In this document: one piece after another, positions 42,440-52,616 of the stretch
How positions within the stretch are numbered: position 1 is the stretch's first letter
How the letters are laid out: each line of letters opens with the position of its first letter
Source of the DNA: Breoghania sp037026715
GTDB lineage: Bacteria; Pseudomonadota; Alphaproteobacteria; Rhizobiales; Stappiaceae
Assembly: GCF_037026715.1 (NCBI RefSeq)
Contig: NZ_JBANCG010000007.1
Span: 306,520 to 370,519 of the forward strand
Direction: 5' to 3'
Length of the DNA: 64,000 bases
Program-made: the position numbers and the translations under genes
Notes under the pieces: generated by a model
The model's database searches: none
What the model was told of the DNA's origin: nothing
What the model saw: only the letters and a program-made list of their open reading frames with translations

Positions 42440-44010
42440 GCCTTCTCAGGAACTTCGCCACCGTCGGCGGCGCTACCGCCGCCAGCCGCGTTCTGGGCTT
42501 TGCCCGCGACGTCCTCATCGCCGGCTTCATCGGCACCGGGCCGGTGGCCGATGCCTTCTTCGTCGCCTTCCGCCTGCCAAACCTCTTCCGCCGGCTGTTT
42601 GCCGAAGGCGCGTTCAATTCCGCCTTCGTGCCGCTTTTCGCCCGCTCGCTTGAAGAGGATGGACGGGAGGGGGCCCGCCGCTTCGCCGAGGAGATCCTCG
42701 CCGCGCTGTTCTGGTTGCTGGTGGCGTTGACGGCGATCGCGGAAATCGCCATGCCCGGGCTGGTCTGGGTGCTGGCGCCGGGGTTCGCAGACGATCCGGC
42801 CAAGTTCGACATGGCCGTTCTGCTGTCGCGGATTACCTTCCCCTACCTTCTGTGCATGTCGCTGATCGCCCTGATCGGCGGCATCCTCAACACCTACAAC
42901 CGCTACACCGCCTCCGCGCTCGCACCTGTCCTCTTGAACATCGTGATGATCGTCGTTCTCGGGGTGATCGCCGTTTTCGGGCTCGATGCGAGCGGTGCGT
43001 CCGGCATCGTGCTGGCTGTTGGCGTCGCCCTGGCCGGCGTCGTCCAGCTTCTGTCCCTGATCTATGCGCTGAGGCGCTTCGGCTTTCCGATGAAGCTGCG
43101 CCGGCCGCGCTACACGTTTGCGGTCAAGCGGCTGTGGAAGCTCGGACTTCCGGGCGCCATCGCCGGCGGCATCACCCAGATCAACATAGCGGTGGGCACC
43201 ATCATCGCCTCCACCCAGGCCGGCGCCGTCTCCTACCTCTATTACGCCGACCGCATCTACCAGCTGCCGCTGGGCATCGTCGGCATCGCCATCGGCGTCG
43301 TGCTGTTGCCCGATCTGTCGCGGCTGCTTCGCTCCGGCAATTCGCGCGGGGCGCTTACCACCCAGAACCGCGCACTGGAATTCGGTCTCGCGCTCACCCT
43401 GCCGGCGGCGATCGCGCTGATCGTCATCCCCTACCCGATTGTCGACGTGCTGTTCCAGCGCGGCGCCTTCACAGCGCATGATGCCGCGGCGACGACGGCG
43501 GCTCTCGCCGCCTATGGCATCGGCCTGCCGGCCTTCGTGCTGATCAAGGTCTTCTCGCCGGCCTTCTTCGCGCGCGAGGACACGGCCACGCCGATGTGGT
43601 TTGCCGGCGTCGGCATGGTGGTCAATGTCGCGGGCGCCCTGCTGCTTTCGCCCGTTCTCGCCCATGTCGGCATCGCGCTGGCGACCTCGCTCGCCGGCTG
43701 GGTCAATGCCGGGCTCTTGATCGGCACCTTGTGGCGGCGCGGCGAGTTCGTGCCCGATGCCTCCCTCCGGAAGCGCCTGCCGCTTCTGGTGCTGGCAAGC
43801 GTGCTGATGGGCGGCATCGTCTTTGCGGGCTATCTGCTCTTCGCACCCGTGTTCGGCCAGGCGTTGCTGCCGGTCCGCGCCGGCGCCCTCGCCGCTCTCG
43901 TCGTCGTCGGCATGGCGACGTTTGCGGTTTTCGTGCAGGTCACCGGTGCGTCCGACCTCCTCGGATACTTCAAGGCGGCTCTCAGGAAACGCGGCGCGAA
44001 GAAGGGGTAG
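42436..44010 (+). CDS. murJ: Lipid II flippase MurJ (MviN)
   Basis: Inner-membrane MOP-superfamily flippase moving lipid II to the periplasm for peptidoglycan synthesis. The N-terminal SLLRNFATVGGATAASRVLG and GPVADAFFVAFRLPNLFRRL segments are diagnostic, and many hydrophobic segments fill the 524-residue protein. The ATG overlaps the glnD stop (ATGA). A class A penicillin-binding protein and an LpoA-like lipoprotein in the same window act in the same pathway. Confidence 0.96.
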   Translation: MSLLRNFATVGGATAASRVLGFARDVLIAGFIGTGPVADAFFVAFRLPNLFRRLFAEGAFNSAFVPLFARSLEEDGREGARRFAEEILAALFWLLVALTAIAEIAMPGLVWVLAPGFADDPAKFDMAVLLSRITFPYLLCMSLIALIGGILNTYNRYTASALAPVLLNIVMIVVLGVIAVFGLDASGASGIVLAVGVALAGVVQLLSLIYALRRFGFPMKLRRPRYTFAVKRLWKLGLPGAIAGGITQINIAVGTIIASTQAGAVSYLYYADRIYQLPLGIVGIAIGVVLLPDLSRLLRSGNSRGALTTQNRALEFGLALTLPAAIALIVIPYPIVDVLFQRGAFTAHDAAATTAALAAYGIGLPAFVLIKVFSPAFFAREDTATPMWFAGVGMVVNVAGALLLSPVLAHVGIALATSLAGWVNAGLLIGTLWRRGEFVPDASLRKRLPLLVLASVLMGGIVFAGYLLFAPVFGQALLPVRAGALAALVVVGMATFAVFVQVTGASDLLGYFKAALRKRGAKKG

Positions 44011-44116
44011 ACGGCGTAAATTCTGTCGTCGAACGGCCTTGCACATGACATGCGTGTTGGCCGATAACGCGCAAGCTCTCTCCACCGGAGCGGTTTTTAC
44101 GAAGGGTCCCCCATCG

Positions 44117-45166
44117 ATGAGTGCGTTCGAACCTCGTGTCTTTTCCGGCGTCCAGCCGACCGGCAACCTGCATCTGGGCAACTATCTCGGCGCGATCAAG
44201 CGCTTTGCCGCCCTGCAGGACACCCACAATTGCATCTATTGCGTCGTCGACATGCACGCGATCACGGTCTGGCAGGACCCCGCCGCCCTGCAGGCCGCAA
44301 TCCGCGAAGTCGCCTCCGCCTACATTGCCGCCGGTATCGACCCCAAGGGTTCCATCATCTTCAACCAGAGCCAGGTTGCCGGCCATGCGGAACTGGCCTG
44401 GGTGTTCAACTGCATCGCCCGCATGGGCTGGCTCAATCGGATGACGCAGTTCAAGGAAAAGGCCGGCAAGAACCGCGAAAACGCCTCCGCGGGCCTCTTC
44501 GTCTACCCGAGCCTGATGGCGGCCGACATCCTGCTCTACAAGGGGACCCACGTTCCTGTGGGCGAAGACCAGAAGCAGCATCTGGAGCTGACCCGCGACA
44601 TCGCCGCCAAGTTCAACAACGATTACGCCGAGCGTATCGCGGAACTGGGGCTTGGGGGCGAGGACGGCTATTTCCCGATGACCGAGCCGCTCATCAGCGG
44701 TGCGGCGACCCGCGTCATGAGCCTGCGCGACGGCACCAAGAAGATGTCGAAGTCGGATCCTTCCGATCTCGCCCGCATCAACCTGACGGACGATGCCGAC
44801 ACGATCGCCAAGAAGATCCGCAAGGCCAAGACCGACACCGAGCCGCTTCCCGGCGATGCCGACGGCCTCAAGGAGCGTCCCGACGCGGCGAACCTCGTGG
44901 GCATCTACGCCGCGCTCGCCGACGTGAGCGTTGCGGATGTGCTGAAGGACCATGCGGGCGCGCAGTTCTCCGCCTTCAAGCCGGCGCTGGCCGATCTGGC
45001 GGTCGCAAAGCTTGCCCCGATCGCCGACGAGATGCGCCGCCTGAAGGCTGATCCCGGCTTTATCGAGGGCATTCTCGCCGACGGTGCGGGACGGGCCGAT
45101 GCCATCGCCCGCCCGGTCATGCAGGGCGTCAAGGACATCGTCGGCTTCCTGACGACACGCAAGTAG
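44117..45166 (+). CDS. trpS: Tryptophanyl-tRNA synthetase
   Basis: Class I synthetase charging tRNA-Trp. The HIGH-type motif is in GVQPTGNLHLGNYLGAIK (residues 11-28) and KMSKS is at about 209-213 (KKMSKSDPSD). The 349-residue length is standard. It follows murJ by about 106 nt and ends at a strong bidirectional terminator. Confidence 0.97.
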   Translation: MSAFEPRVFSGVQPTGNLHLGNYLGAIKRFAALQDTHNCIYCVVDMHAITVWQDPAALQAAIREVASAYIAAGIDPKGSIIFNQSQVAGHAELAWVFNCIARMGWLNRMTQFKEKAGKNRENASAGLFVYPSLMAADILLYKGTHVPVGEDQKQHLELTRDIAAKFNNDYAERIAELGLGGEDGYFPMTEPLISGAATRVMSLRDGTKKMSKSDPSDLARINLTDDADTIAKKIRKAKTDTEPLPGDADGLKERPDAANLVGIYAALADVSVADVLKDHAGAQFSAFKPALADLAVAKLAPIADEMRRLKADPGFIEGILADGAGRADAIARPVMQGVKDIVGFLTTRK

Positions 45167-45196
45167 ACGCGTCGCGGACGATCGGTTGCGAAAAGA

Positions 45197-45228
45197 AAGG
45201 CCCCGGCGAAATGCGCCGGGGCCTTTTT
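45197..45228. terminator. Bidirectional terminator between trpS and cysK
   Basis: AAGGCCCCGGCG and CGCCGGGGCCTT pair around a 5-nt loop. The plus strand continues with further T residues and the minus strand with TTTCTTTTC, so it serves both convergent genes. Confidence 0.93.
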
Positions 45229-45255
45229 CGTGTGAATGTCCGTCGAGCCGGCAGG

Positions 45256-46218
<963 letters not shown>

Positions 46219-46521
46219 CGCTACTCTCCCTTCTTGATCTTGTTCATCGCGCTCCCCGCCCGCTCTCCCGCCGGGCTGGGCCGAAGTCTAGTGCGCCGCC
46301 TGCCCGCCCGCGAGTCCGTCGATACGGTCACCCGTGCTTCCAGTTGGCATCAAATTCCAATAATTCTCGCGAACGAGCAAAATTGTACTCAATCGATACG
46401 GGTAATGGCCCGGACGCTCGAAAAACGTTCCGCGACCGGGTTTCCGGTTCGCCGACTTCATGTAAGCGGGCTGGGCGTCTGCGCCAGCCCCCGCCGCGCC
46501 TTTCTTTCCGGCCTTCGCCTG
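46219..46521. other. Intergenic region upstream of cysK
   Basis: About 300 bp between the yraN 3' end and the cysK start, both read on the minus strand, with a locally AT-richer part around 46345-46400. It presumably contains the cysK promoter. No gene, hairpin with T-run or known operator is evident. Confidence 0.4.
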
Positions 46522-46890
46522 TCAGCGATGCGCCTCCCAGGCGTTGGCGAGATGATACGGCAGGCGGCCGGGAACGATCAGCACCGCATCGAAGCGCAAG
46601 GTAGCTGACATTGCACCGGGGTTTTGCGAAAGCCAGAGGTGCGCGGCCTCCACGATGCGCCGCTGGGCGTGCGGGGTGATCGCCTCCAGCGCGGCCTCGC
46701 GGCTTGCCCGCGCCTTCACCTCCACGAAAGCCACCGTCCGCCCCCGCCGGGCGATCAGGTCTATCTCGCCGACAGGCGTCCTGTGGCGCCGGGCCACGAT
46801 CCGGTAGCCCTTGAGACGCAGCCACAGGGCGGCGCGGGTCTCGGCGGCGAGGCCGAGCCGGTAGGCCGCGCGCCGCGCCCGCCTAGCCAT
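46522..46890 (-). CDS. yraN: YraN/UPF0102 endonuclease-like protein
   Basis: A 122-residue basic protein. GLAAETRAALWLRLKGYRI, VGEIDLIARRG and VAFVEVKAR are the UPF0102 signature, containing the E-x-D and E-x-K residues of a restriction-endonuclease-like fold. Biological role is not established. The start overlaps the rsmI 3' end by 8 nt, and the rsmI-yraN pair is conserved in proteobacteria. Confidence 0.93.
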   Translation of the reverse strand: MARRARRAAYRLGLAAETRAALWLRLKGYRIVARRHRTPVGEIDLIARRGRTVAFVEVKARASREAALEAITPHAQRRIVEAAHLWLSQNPGAMSATLRFDAVLIVPGRLPYHLANAWEAHR

Positions 46891-47848
46891 TGCCGTCCGC
46901 GGCCTTTCGCAAGGCCAGCGCTTGTTTGTAAAGCGTCTTGCGATCGAGGCCGGTGCGTTTGGCGACCTGCGCGGCCGCCGCGCTGACCGGCATCTCCGCC
47001 AGCGCCTCGCGCAGCATTTCCTCCACGTCCTCCTCGCCGGCTGCCTGCGGCTCGGCCGGTGCCAGCACGATGACGATCTCGCCCTTCGGCGGGTTTTGTT
47101 CGTAGAAGTCGGCGATCTCGCTCAGGCTGCCGCGCTGGAATGTTTCGAAGCGCTTGGTGAGTTCACGGGCGACGCAAGCCCGGTGCGCGCCGCCATGGAT
47201 CTCGATCATGTCCGCGAGCGTGTCGGTGAGCCTGCGCGGTGATTCGTAGAAGACCGTCGTCGCCGAAACGTTCTTCAGCTCCTCCAGCCGGCGCAGCCGT
47301 GCGGCCTTCTTCGTCGGCAGGAAACCGGCGAACAGAACCGTGTCGCTGGGCAGGCCCGCGCCGACGAGCGCCGACAGCATCGCCGAGGCGCCGGGAATCG
47401 GGATCACCTTGTGTCCGGCCTCGATCGCTGCAACGGTCAGCCGGTAGCCGGGGTCGGACAGAAGCGGCGTTCCGGCATCGGAGACGATGGCCACTGCCTG
47501 CCCCTCCTCCAGCGCGGCCAATAGGCGCGGGCCCACTTTCGCCGCGTTGTGCTCGTGATAGGCGACGAGCCGGGTGGTCAGGCCGTAGCGCTCCATCAGC
47601 ACGCGGGTCACGCGCGTGTCCTCGCAGGCGACGAGCGCGCATCCGGCAAGCGTTTCCAGCGCGCGCACGGTGATATCGCCAAGGTTGCCGATCGGGGTGG
47701 AAACCACGTGAAGCCCCGGCTCGGCGGCCGGCGCGAGAAAGCCGTTCGCCCCGATCGAAAACCGCCGGTTCCGCTCCGTCTGAGCGTCCGTGCGCGCGCC
47801 TGCCGGATCGCCGTCAGGCCCATGTGAGCGCGAGGCTCCGCTTGTCAT
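46883..47848 (-). CDS. rsmI: 16S rRNA (cytidine-2'-O) methyltransferase RsmI
   Basis: Methylates the 2'-hydroxyl of C1402 of 16S rRNA. VSTPIGNLGDITVRALETL (about residues 49-67), CEDTRVTR, SDAGTPLLSDPG and PGASAMLSAL are the tetrapyrrole-methylase-fold signatures of RsmI. The protein has 321 residues with an extra hydrophilic N-terminus of about 45 residues, so a later start is possible though no clear one is seen. Divergent from the LpoA-like lipoprotein gene. Confidence 0.94.
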   Translation of the reverse strand: MTSGASRSHGPDGDPAGARTDAQTERNRRFSIGANGFLAPAAEPGLHVVSTPIGNLGDITVRALETLAGCALVACEDTRVTRVLMERYGLTTRLVAYHEHNAAKVGPRLLAALEEGQAVAIVSDAGTPLLSDPGYRLTVAAIEAGHKVIPIPGASAMLSALVGAGLPSDTVLFAGFLPTKKAARLRRLEELKNVSATTVFYESPRRLTDTLADMIEIHGGAHRACVARELTKRFETFQRGSLSEIADFYEQNPPKGEIVIVLAPAEPQAAGEEDVEEMLREALAEMPVSAAAAQVAKRTGLDRKTLYKQALALRKAADGNG

Positions 47849-48150
47849 TTCTTCGCTTCCTGTTCTGCCGGAAAAGCACCGGTCTTGCCTGACGGCCGCA
47901 AATGCGCCATGACGCGCCTGTCAGGTCTGTCCGGCCGTCGGCGGCTCAAACCCTTGTAGCCGGGGCGGGGCCGGGCCTGCAAACCGTGCGCTCGGCCGGC
48001 CGCCCGGGCGTCGGAGCGGTATGTGGTGACGATGGCGCTGCCGGAGGCGGCGCTGGCGATTGTCGCGAAGTTTTTGACAGACTCCCGCCAAATCGCCAAA
48101 ATCCCGCATTCTTTCGTAAAGGCTTGGGACTCTTCGGGGAAGGACAGCAC
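47849..48150. other. Divergent rsmI/lipoprotein upstream region
   Basis: About 300 bp between divergent genes, presumably holding both promoters. GGGGAAGGA just before the lipoprotein start is its ribosome-binding site. No conserved operator or small gene is recognised. Confidence 0.4.
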
Positions 48151-49368
48151 GTGCGCAGCGTATTCGGGCGGATCGGAAGCCCAAGACCCCTTCTGGCGGC
48201 GGCAATGGTGGCGGCGCTCGGCGCGCTTGGCGCCTGCACCGGATCAACACCCGGCTTTTATCCCCAGTCCGGTCCCGGGCAGGGGGGCGGCGTGCCCACC
48301 GGCGAGGTTGTCGGCAACGGCGCGGTCCGCGTGGCCCTGTTGCTGCCGAAATCCGCCGGCGCCAATGCCGGACAGATCGCCACCGTCTTCCGCAATGCCT
48401 CCGAACTGGCATTGAAGGACTTCCCCGGCGCCGACATCCAGGTGCTCGTCAAGGACACGAGCGGCACCGCGGAGGGCGGTCGTGCGGCGGCCCAGGCGGC
48501 GATTTCCGAGGGCGCCGAACTCATTCTCGGCCCGGTCTTCGCCCCGGCCGTCGGCGGTGCGGGTGCTGCCGCGCGCACCGCTGGCGTCCCGGTCATCGCC
48601 TTCTCCTCCGATGCCTCGGCCGCCTCGCCCGGCGTCTACCTGCTCTCCTTCCTGCCGCAGCAAGACGTCTCGCGCATCATTTCCTACGCCAATTCCAAGG
48701 GCCGGTCCTCCTACGCCGCGCTCATTCCCGACAACAGCTACGGCGCGGTCGCCGAGGCCGCGTTCCGTCAGGCGGTCGGCCGCACCGGCGGTCGGATCGT
48801 CGGCATCGAGCGCTACAAGGTCGACCCCTCGCGCGGCGTCGACACCACCGATCTGAAGGCCAAGGCCACGGCGCTCGCAGCCTCCGCGCGGCGCGCCGAT
48901 GCGATCTTCATTCCCGACGGCGGCGGCGTCCCCGCCTATGCCATCGGTGTGCTGACCGCGCAGGGCATCAACCGCAACGCGGTCAAGTTCCTGGGCTCCG
49001 GTCAGTGGGACGATCCCAAGGTGCTGTCCGACCGGATGGTGGATGGCGGCTGGTATCCGGCGCCGGACAAGCAGGGCTTCCAGTCGTTTGCTCCGCGCTA
49101 TGCGGCCGCCTATGGCTCGCAGCCGCCGCGCAACGCAACGCTCGCCTATGACGCGACCGTGCTCGCCGCCGGCCTCGTGCGCAGCGCCGGTCAGCGCCGC
49201 TTCTCCACCGGCGTCCTCACCAACCGCGACGGTTTCCTCGGCATCGACGGCGTCTTCCGCTTCAACCGCGACGGCACCAACGAGCGCGGCCTTGCGGTCT
49301 ATGAGGCCAACGGCTCCGGTTCGACGGTCATTTCGCCCGCACCGAAGACCTTCCAGGCGATCAACTGA
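48151..49368 (+). CDS. LpoA-like penicillin-binding protein activator lipoprotein
   Basis: A 405-residue lipoprotein: a short basic start, a hydrophobic segment and lipobox LGAC with lipidated Cys29. The rest is a periplasmic-binding-protein type I fold (VRVALLLPKSAG, ELILGPVFAPAVGG, VPVIAFSSDASAASPGVYLL), as in the C-terminal half of LpoA, which activates PBP1A from the outer membrane. The N-terminal TPR domain of E. coli LpoA is absent, usual in alphaproteobacteria. GTG start chosen from a GGGGAAGGA site upstream. Adjacent to rsmI, as lpoA is in many genomes. Confidence 0.85.
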   Translation: MRSVFGRIGSPRPLLAAAMVAALGALGACTGSTPGFYPQSGPGQGGGVPTGEVVGNGAVRVALLLPKSAGANAGQIATVFRNASELALKDFPGADIQVLVKDTSGTAEGGRAAAQAAISEGAELILGPVFAPAVGGAGAAARTAGVPVIAFSSDASAASPGVYLLSFLPQQDVSRIISYANSKGRSSYAALIPDNSYGAVAEAAFRQAVGRTGGRIVGIERYKVDPSRGVDTTDLKAKATALAASARRADAIFIPDGGGVPAYAIGVLTAQGINRNAVKFLGSGQWDDPKVLSDRMVDGGWYPAPDKQGFQSFAPRYAAAYGSQPPRNATLAYDATVLAAGLVRSAGQRRFSTGVLTNRDGFLGIDGVFRFNRDGTNERGLAVYEANGSGSTVISPAPKTFQAIN

Positions 49369-49441
49369 TGCGCAATGACCCGTCGCGCCGGTTCGGGCGG
49401 GGCGGGCATTCGGCGACGGGGTCCGTCGCGGGGGCTGCTGC

Positions 49442-50683
49442 ATGCTGCATGAAAAACGCATTCTGCTGATCGTCTCGGGCGGCATCGCCGCCTACAAGGC
49501 GCTCGATCTCGTCCGCCGGCTGAAGGAGCGTAGGGCCCGCGTACGCGTGGTGATGACCGCCGCCGCCCAGCAATTCGTCACGCCGCTGGCCTTCGGCGCC
49601 ATAACGGGGGAGCAGGTTTTCACCGAGCTCTTTGACCGTGCGGCCGAGCATGACATCGGTCATATCCGGCTCTCGCGCGAAGCCGATCTGGTGGTCGTGG
49701 CGCCGGCAACCGCCAATATCATGGCCCGGATGGCGCACGGCCTGGCCGATGATCTTCCGACTGCCACCCTGCTTGCCAGCAAGACCCCGATCCTGCTGGC
49801 GCCGGCCATGAATTCCGCGATGTGGGCCAATCCTGCGACACGGCGCAACGTGGCGCAGCTGGAGGCCGACGGCATCGCCTTCATCGGCCCGATGGCCGGA
49901 GAAATGGCGGAAGCCGGGGAGGCCGGTGTCGGCCGCATGGCCGAGCCGCTGGAAATCCTCGCCGCCGTCGAGGCGCATTTCGAAAAGGCGGCTGCTGCCG
50001 CCGGCGACCGTCCGCTCAAGGGGCGCCGCATCGTCATTACCTCGGGGCCGACGCACGAGCCGATCGATCCGGTGCGCTACATCGCCAACCGCTCGTCGGG
50101 CAAGCAGGGCCACGCGATCGCCGCGGCAGCTGCAGTGGCGGGCGCTGATGTTGTACTCGTCTCCGGGCCGGTCTCTCTGCCCGATCCCGCCGGTGTTACC
50201 GTGGTTCACGTGGAGACCGCGCGCCAGATGCAGGCGGCGGTCGAAGCGGCGTTGCCCGCCGATATCGCCATACTGGCCGCCGCGGTTGCCGACTGGCGGG
50301 TCAAGGGCGAGGCGGTTCAGAAGATCAAGAAGGACGGCTCGGGCCGGCCGCCCGCAATGGAATTCACCGAAAACCCGGACATCCTGGCCGGCATCGGCCA
50401 TCGCGCGCAAGGCCGCCCCGCCCTCGTCATCGGCTTTGCGGCGGAAACGGCGGATCTTCTTGCCAATGCCCGCGCCAAGCTGGAGCGCAAGGGCGCGGAC
50501 TGGATCCTCGCCAACGACGTTTCCACCCCGGCGACGGGCGCCGGCATCATGGGCGGCGACGCCAACGAGATCCAGATTCTCTCTCGCGATGGCGTCGAAG
50601 CCTGGCCGCGGCTCGACAAGCGGCAGGTTGCCGAACGGCTCGTCGCCCGCATCGCCGAACATTTCAGACCGGAGGTCGAATGA
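49442..50683 (+). CDS. coaBC: Bifunctional phosphopantothenoylcysteine decarboxylase/phosphopantothenate-cysteine ligase
   Basis: Two consecutive steps of coenzyme A synthesis. The N-terminal CoaC flavoprotein domain has LLIVSGGIAAYKALDLVRRL and APAMNSAMWANPAT; the C-terminal CoaB domain has ITSGPTHEPIDPVRYIANRS, with ADW and KIKK motifs later. The 413-residue length is normal. The stop overlaps the start of dut by 4 nt, the common coaBC-dut coupling. Confidence 0.97.
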   Translation: MLHEKRILLIVSGGIAAYKALDLVRRLKERRARVRVVMTAAAQQFVTPLAFGAITGEQVFTELFDRAAEHDIGHIRLSREADLVVVAPATANIMARMAHGLADDLPTATLLASKTPILLAPAMNSAMWANPATRRNVAQLEADGIAFIGPMAGEMAEAGEAGVGRMAEPLEILAAVEAHFEKAAAAAGDRPLKGRRIVITSGPTHEPIDPVRYIANRSSGKQGHAIAAAAAVAGADVVLVSGPVSLPDPAGVTVVHVETARQMQAAVEAALPADIAILAAAVADWRVKGEAVQKIKKDGSGRPPAMEFTENPDILAGIGHRAQGRPALVIGFAAETADLLANARAKLERKGADWILANDVSTPATGAGIMGGDANEIQILSRDGVEAWPRLDKRQVAERLVARIAEHFRPEVE

Positions 50684-51135
50684 GCGTTCCCGTGAAGCTG
50701 CGCATTCTGGCGCATGGCGTCGGCCTGCCCGTGCCGTCCTACCAGAGCGAGGAGGCCGCCGGCGTCGACCTCATGGCGGCGCTTGAGGAGGGCGAACCGG
50801 TTCGCCTCGATCCCGGCGCCCGTGCGCTCATTCCCACCGGCGTCGCCATCGCTCTTCCGCCCGGGTTCGAAGCGCAGGTGCGTCCGCGCTCAGGGTTGGC
50901 GGTCAAGCACGGGGTAACGGTGCTCAACACGCCGGGCACGATCGATGCCGACTATCGCGGCGAGATCAAGGTGATCCTGATCAATCTCGGCCACGTGCCC
51001 TTCGACATCACGCGCGGCGCGCGCATCGCCCAGCTCGTCGTGGCGCCGGTGTCGCGGGCGGAGATCATTCCCGTCGATGACCTCGGCGCGACGGTGCGCG
51101 GCGGCGGCGGTTTCGGCTCCACCGGCACACACTGA
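50680..51135 (+). CDS. dut: Deoxyuridine 5'-triphosphate nucleotidohydrolase
   Basis: Trimeric dUTPase that removes dUTP and supplies dUMP. All five motifs are present: AAGVDLMAA, ALIPTGVAI, RPRSGLAVKHGV, NTPGTIDADYRGEI and the C-terminal RGGGGFGSTG loop. The 151-residue length is typical. The start overlaps coaBC (ATGA). Confidence 0.97.
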   Translation: MSVPVKLRILAHGVGLPVPSYQSEEAAGVDLMAALEEGEPVRLDPGARALIPTGVAIALPPGFEAQVRPRSGLAVKHGVTVLNTPGTIDADYRGEIKVILINLGHVPFDITRGARIAQLVVAPVSRAEIIPVDDLGATVRGGGGFGSTGTH

Positions 51136-51291
51136 CGTTTGTTGCCACTGGCGGCGTGGACAAACCGGGCCCGCCGCCACATATGAGGAGCGATCCCCGC
51201 CCCATCGGCCCGAACCGGCCGATCCGTTCCCGATCACCATTGCCGCCGCCCGGTTGCCGGGCGACCCGAGATTTCATCGGAGCCAAAGCTC

Positions 51292-52236
51292 ATGCCGCTT
51301 CGCGTCGCCGTCCAGATGGACCACATTTCCACGATCAACATGGCGGGCGACAGCGCCTTCGCCCTGATGCTGGAAGCTCAAAAGCGCGGCCACACGCTCT
51401 ATCACTACACGCCCGACCGGCTGGCCATGAACGGCGATACCGTCACCGCCCGCCTCGAACCGGTCGACGTGCGCGACGATCCGAAGGACTACTACACGCT
51501 CGGCGAGCCGGTGCGCACGGACCTGGCCGAGATCGACGTGATCCTGATGCGTCAGGACCCGCCCTTCGATCTTTCCTACATCGCCGCCACCCACATGCTG
51601 GAAAAGATCCACCCGAAAACGCTGGTGGTGAACGATCCGGCATCGGTGCGCAATGCGCCGGAAAAGCTCTTCGTCACCGAATTCGCCGACCTGATGCCGC
51701 CGACGCTGATCACCCGCGACAGAAGCGAGATCGACGCCTTCCGCGCCGAGCACGGCGAAATCGTCATGAAACCGCTGTTCGGCCACGGCGGCGCGGCCGT
51801 CTTCCGCATCACGGCGGACGACCTCAACTACGGCTCGCTCTACGATTTCTTCGCCGCCACCTTCCGGGAGCCCTGGGTGATCCAGAAGTTCCTGCCCAAC
51901 ATCAAGCACGGCGACAAGCGCATCCTGCTGGTCGATGGCGAGTTTGCCGGTGCGGTCAACCGGGTGCCGGCAGCCGGCGACCTGCGCTCCAACATGGTGC
52001 GCGGCGGCGCGCCCAGGGAATCCGATCTCACCGACCGCGAGCGCGAGATCTGCGCCCGCCTCGGTCCGGCCCTTCGCGAGCGCGGGCTTCTTCTGGTGGG
52101 CATCGACGTCATCGACGGCTGGCTGACGGAAATCAACGTCACCGCGCCGACGGGCATCCGCGCGGTCGCGAAGCTCGGCGGGCCGGACATCGCCGCCATG
52201 GTCTGGAACACGATCGAGGCAAAGCGCGCGGGCTGA
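51292..52236 (+). CDS. gshB: Glutathione synthetase
   Basis: ATP-grasp enzyme joining gamma-glutamylcysteine and glycine. The N-terminal RVAVQMDHISTINMAGDSAF, the RQDPPFDLSYI segment, KPLFGHGGAAVFRI of the ATP-grasp fold and TEINVTAPTGIRAVAKLGG near the C-terminus identify prokaryotic GshB. The 314-residue length fits. It stands 156 bp after dut and is followed by a hairpin. Confidence 0.96.
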   Translation: MPLRVAVQMDHISTINMAGDSAFALMLEAQKRGHTLYHYTPDRLAMNGDTVTARLEPVDVRDDPKDYYTLGEPVRTDLAEIDVILMRQDPPFDLSYIAATHMLEKIHPKTLVVNDPASVRNAPEKLFVTEFADLMPPTLITRDRSEIDAFRAEHGEIVMKPLFGHGGAAVFRITADDLNYGSLYDFFAATFREPWVIQKFLPNIKHGDKRILLVDGEFAGAVNRVPAAGDLRSNMVRGGAPRESDLTDREREICARLGPALRERGLLLVGIDVIDGWLTEINVTAPTGIRAVAKLGGPDIAAMVWNTIEAKRAG

Positions 52237-52324
52237 CGCCTGCCAACAGCCCTGCCAGCACTCCAGGCGACGCCCGCCGGATGGCGCCGCAAGACGCCTG
52301 ACCCGGATAACCCGAAGCTGCCCG

Positions 52325-52360
52325 CCTCGCGCCATGCCCTTGGCGCGGGGCAGTGCTTTT
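52325..52360 (+). terminator. Possible terminator after gshB
   Basis: CCTCGCGCC and GGCGCGGGG form a 9-bp stem (one G-T pair) with an 8-nt loop. A short TTTT begins 6 nt after the stem, so termination is plausible but weaker than at other genes here. Confidence 0.45.
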
Positions 52361-52408
52361 CTTGCCTTGAAAACAGGCAGGTGGAGGTGGCGAAGAAATT
52401 TTCAGCAA

Positions 52409-52424
52409 ATGCGAAATTTCGCAT
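52409..52424. promoter_or_regulatory. Perfect 16-bp palindrome upstream of a miniprotein gene
   Basis: ATGCGAAATTTCGCAT is fully self-complementary. It ends about 20 bp before a TATATA element (52445-52450) that could be a -10 box, so it overlaps or abuts the -35 position of a promoter reading into the 27-codon gene. An operator is the likely meaning; the regulator is not recognised. Confidence 0.6.
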
Positions 52425-52488
52425 GAACGTCGCACGGGCCTTCCTATATAAGCCGCGACCACATCAAAAAAGTAAGAAAGGAAAAGGC

Positions 52489-52572
52489 ATGGTTCGCCTG
52501 GCTTTGCCTTACCTGCTCGTGCCTCTGATCACGGGCGGAACGGCAGCCGCCATCATCATTGCGGTGGCATAG
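52489..52572 (+). CDS. Predicted 27-residue membrane miniprotein
   Basis: A short frame beginning MVRLALPYLLVPLITGG, almost entirely hydrophobic, long enough for one transmembrane helix. Support for a real gene: a purine-rich AAAGGAAAAGG ribosome-binding site just upstream, a TATATA element and perfect palindrome before it, and a perfect terminator 16 nt after the stop. It forms a self-contained transcription unit between gshB and comM. I do not recognise a family. It could alternatively be a leader or a small-RNA gene with a chance frame. Confidence 0.6.
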   Translation: MVRLALPYLLVPLITGGTAAAIIIAVA

Positions 52573-52588
52573 ACCCTACCCACTCCTC

Positions 52589-52616
52589 AAAAAGGCCGGC
52601 CTTCGCCGGCCTTTTT
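52589..52616. terminator. Terminator after the miniprotein gene
   Basis: AAAAAGGCCGGC and GCCGGCCTTTTT pair perfectly around a CTTC loop, with T-runs on both strands. Confidence 0.93.

Noticed and set aside
42295..44181. A 628-codon open frame antisense to murJ
   Set aside because: Very rich in charged residues with no domain, lying over an intact MurJ membrane protein gene.
46219..46521. A riboswitch or LexA box upstream of cysK
   Set aside because: No SAM-riboswitch-like helices and no GTTC-N7-GTTC spacing could be found.
50203..50218. A fifth parS-like sequence inside coaBC
   Set aside because: GGTTCACGTGGAGACC keeps only the central CACGTG and loses the flanking symmetry, so it is probably chance.
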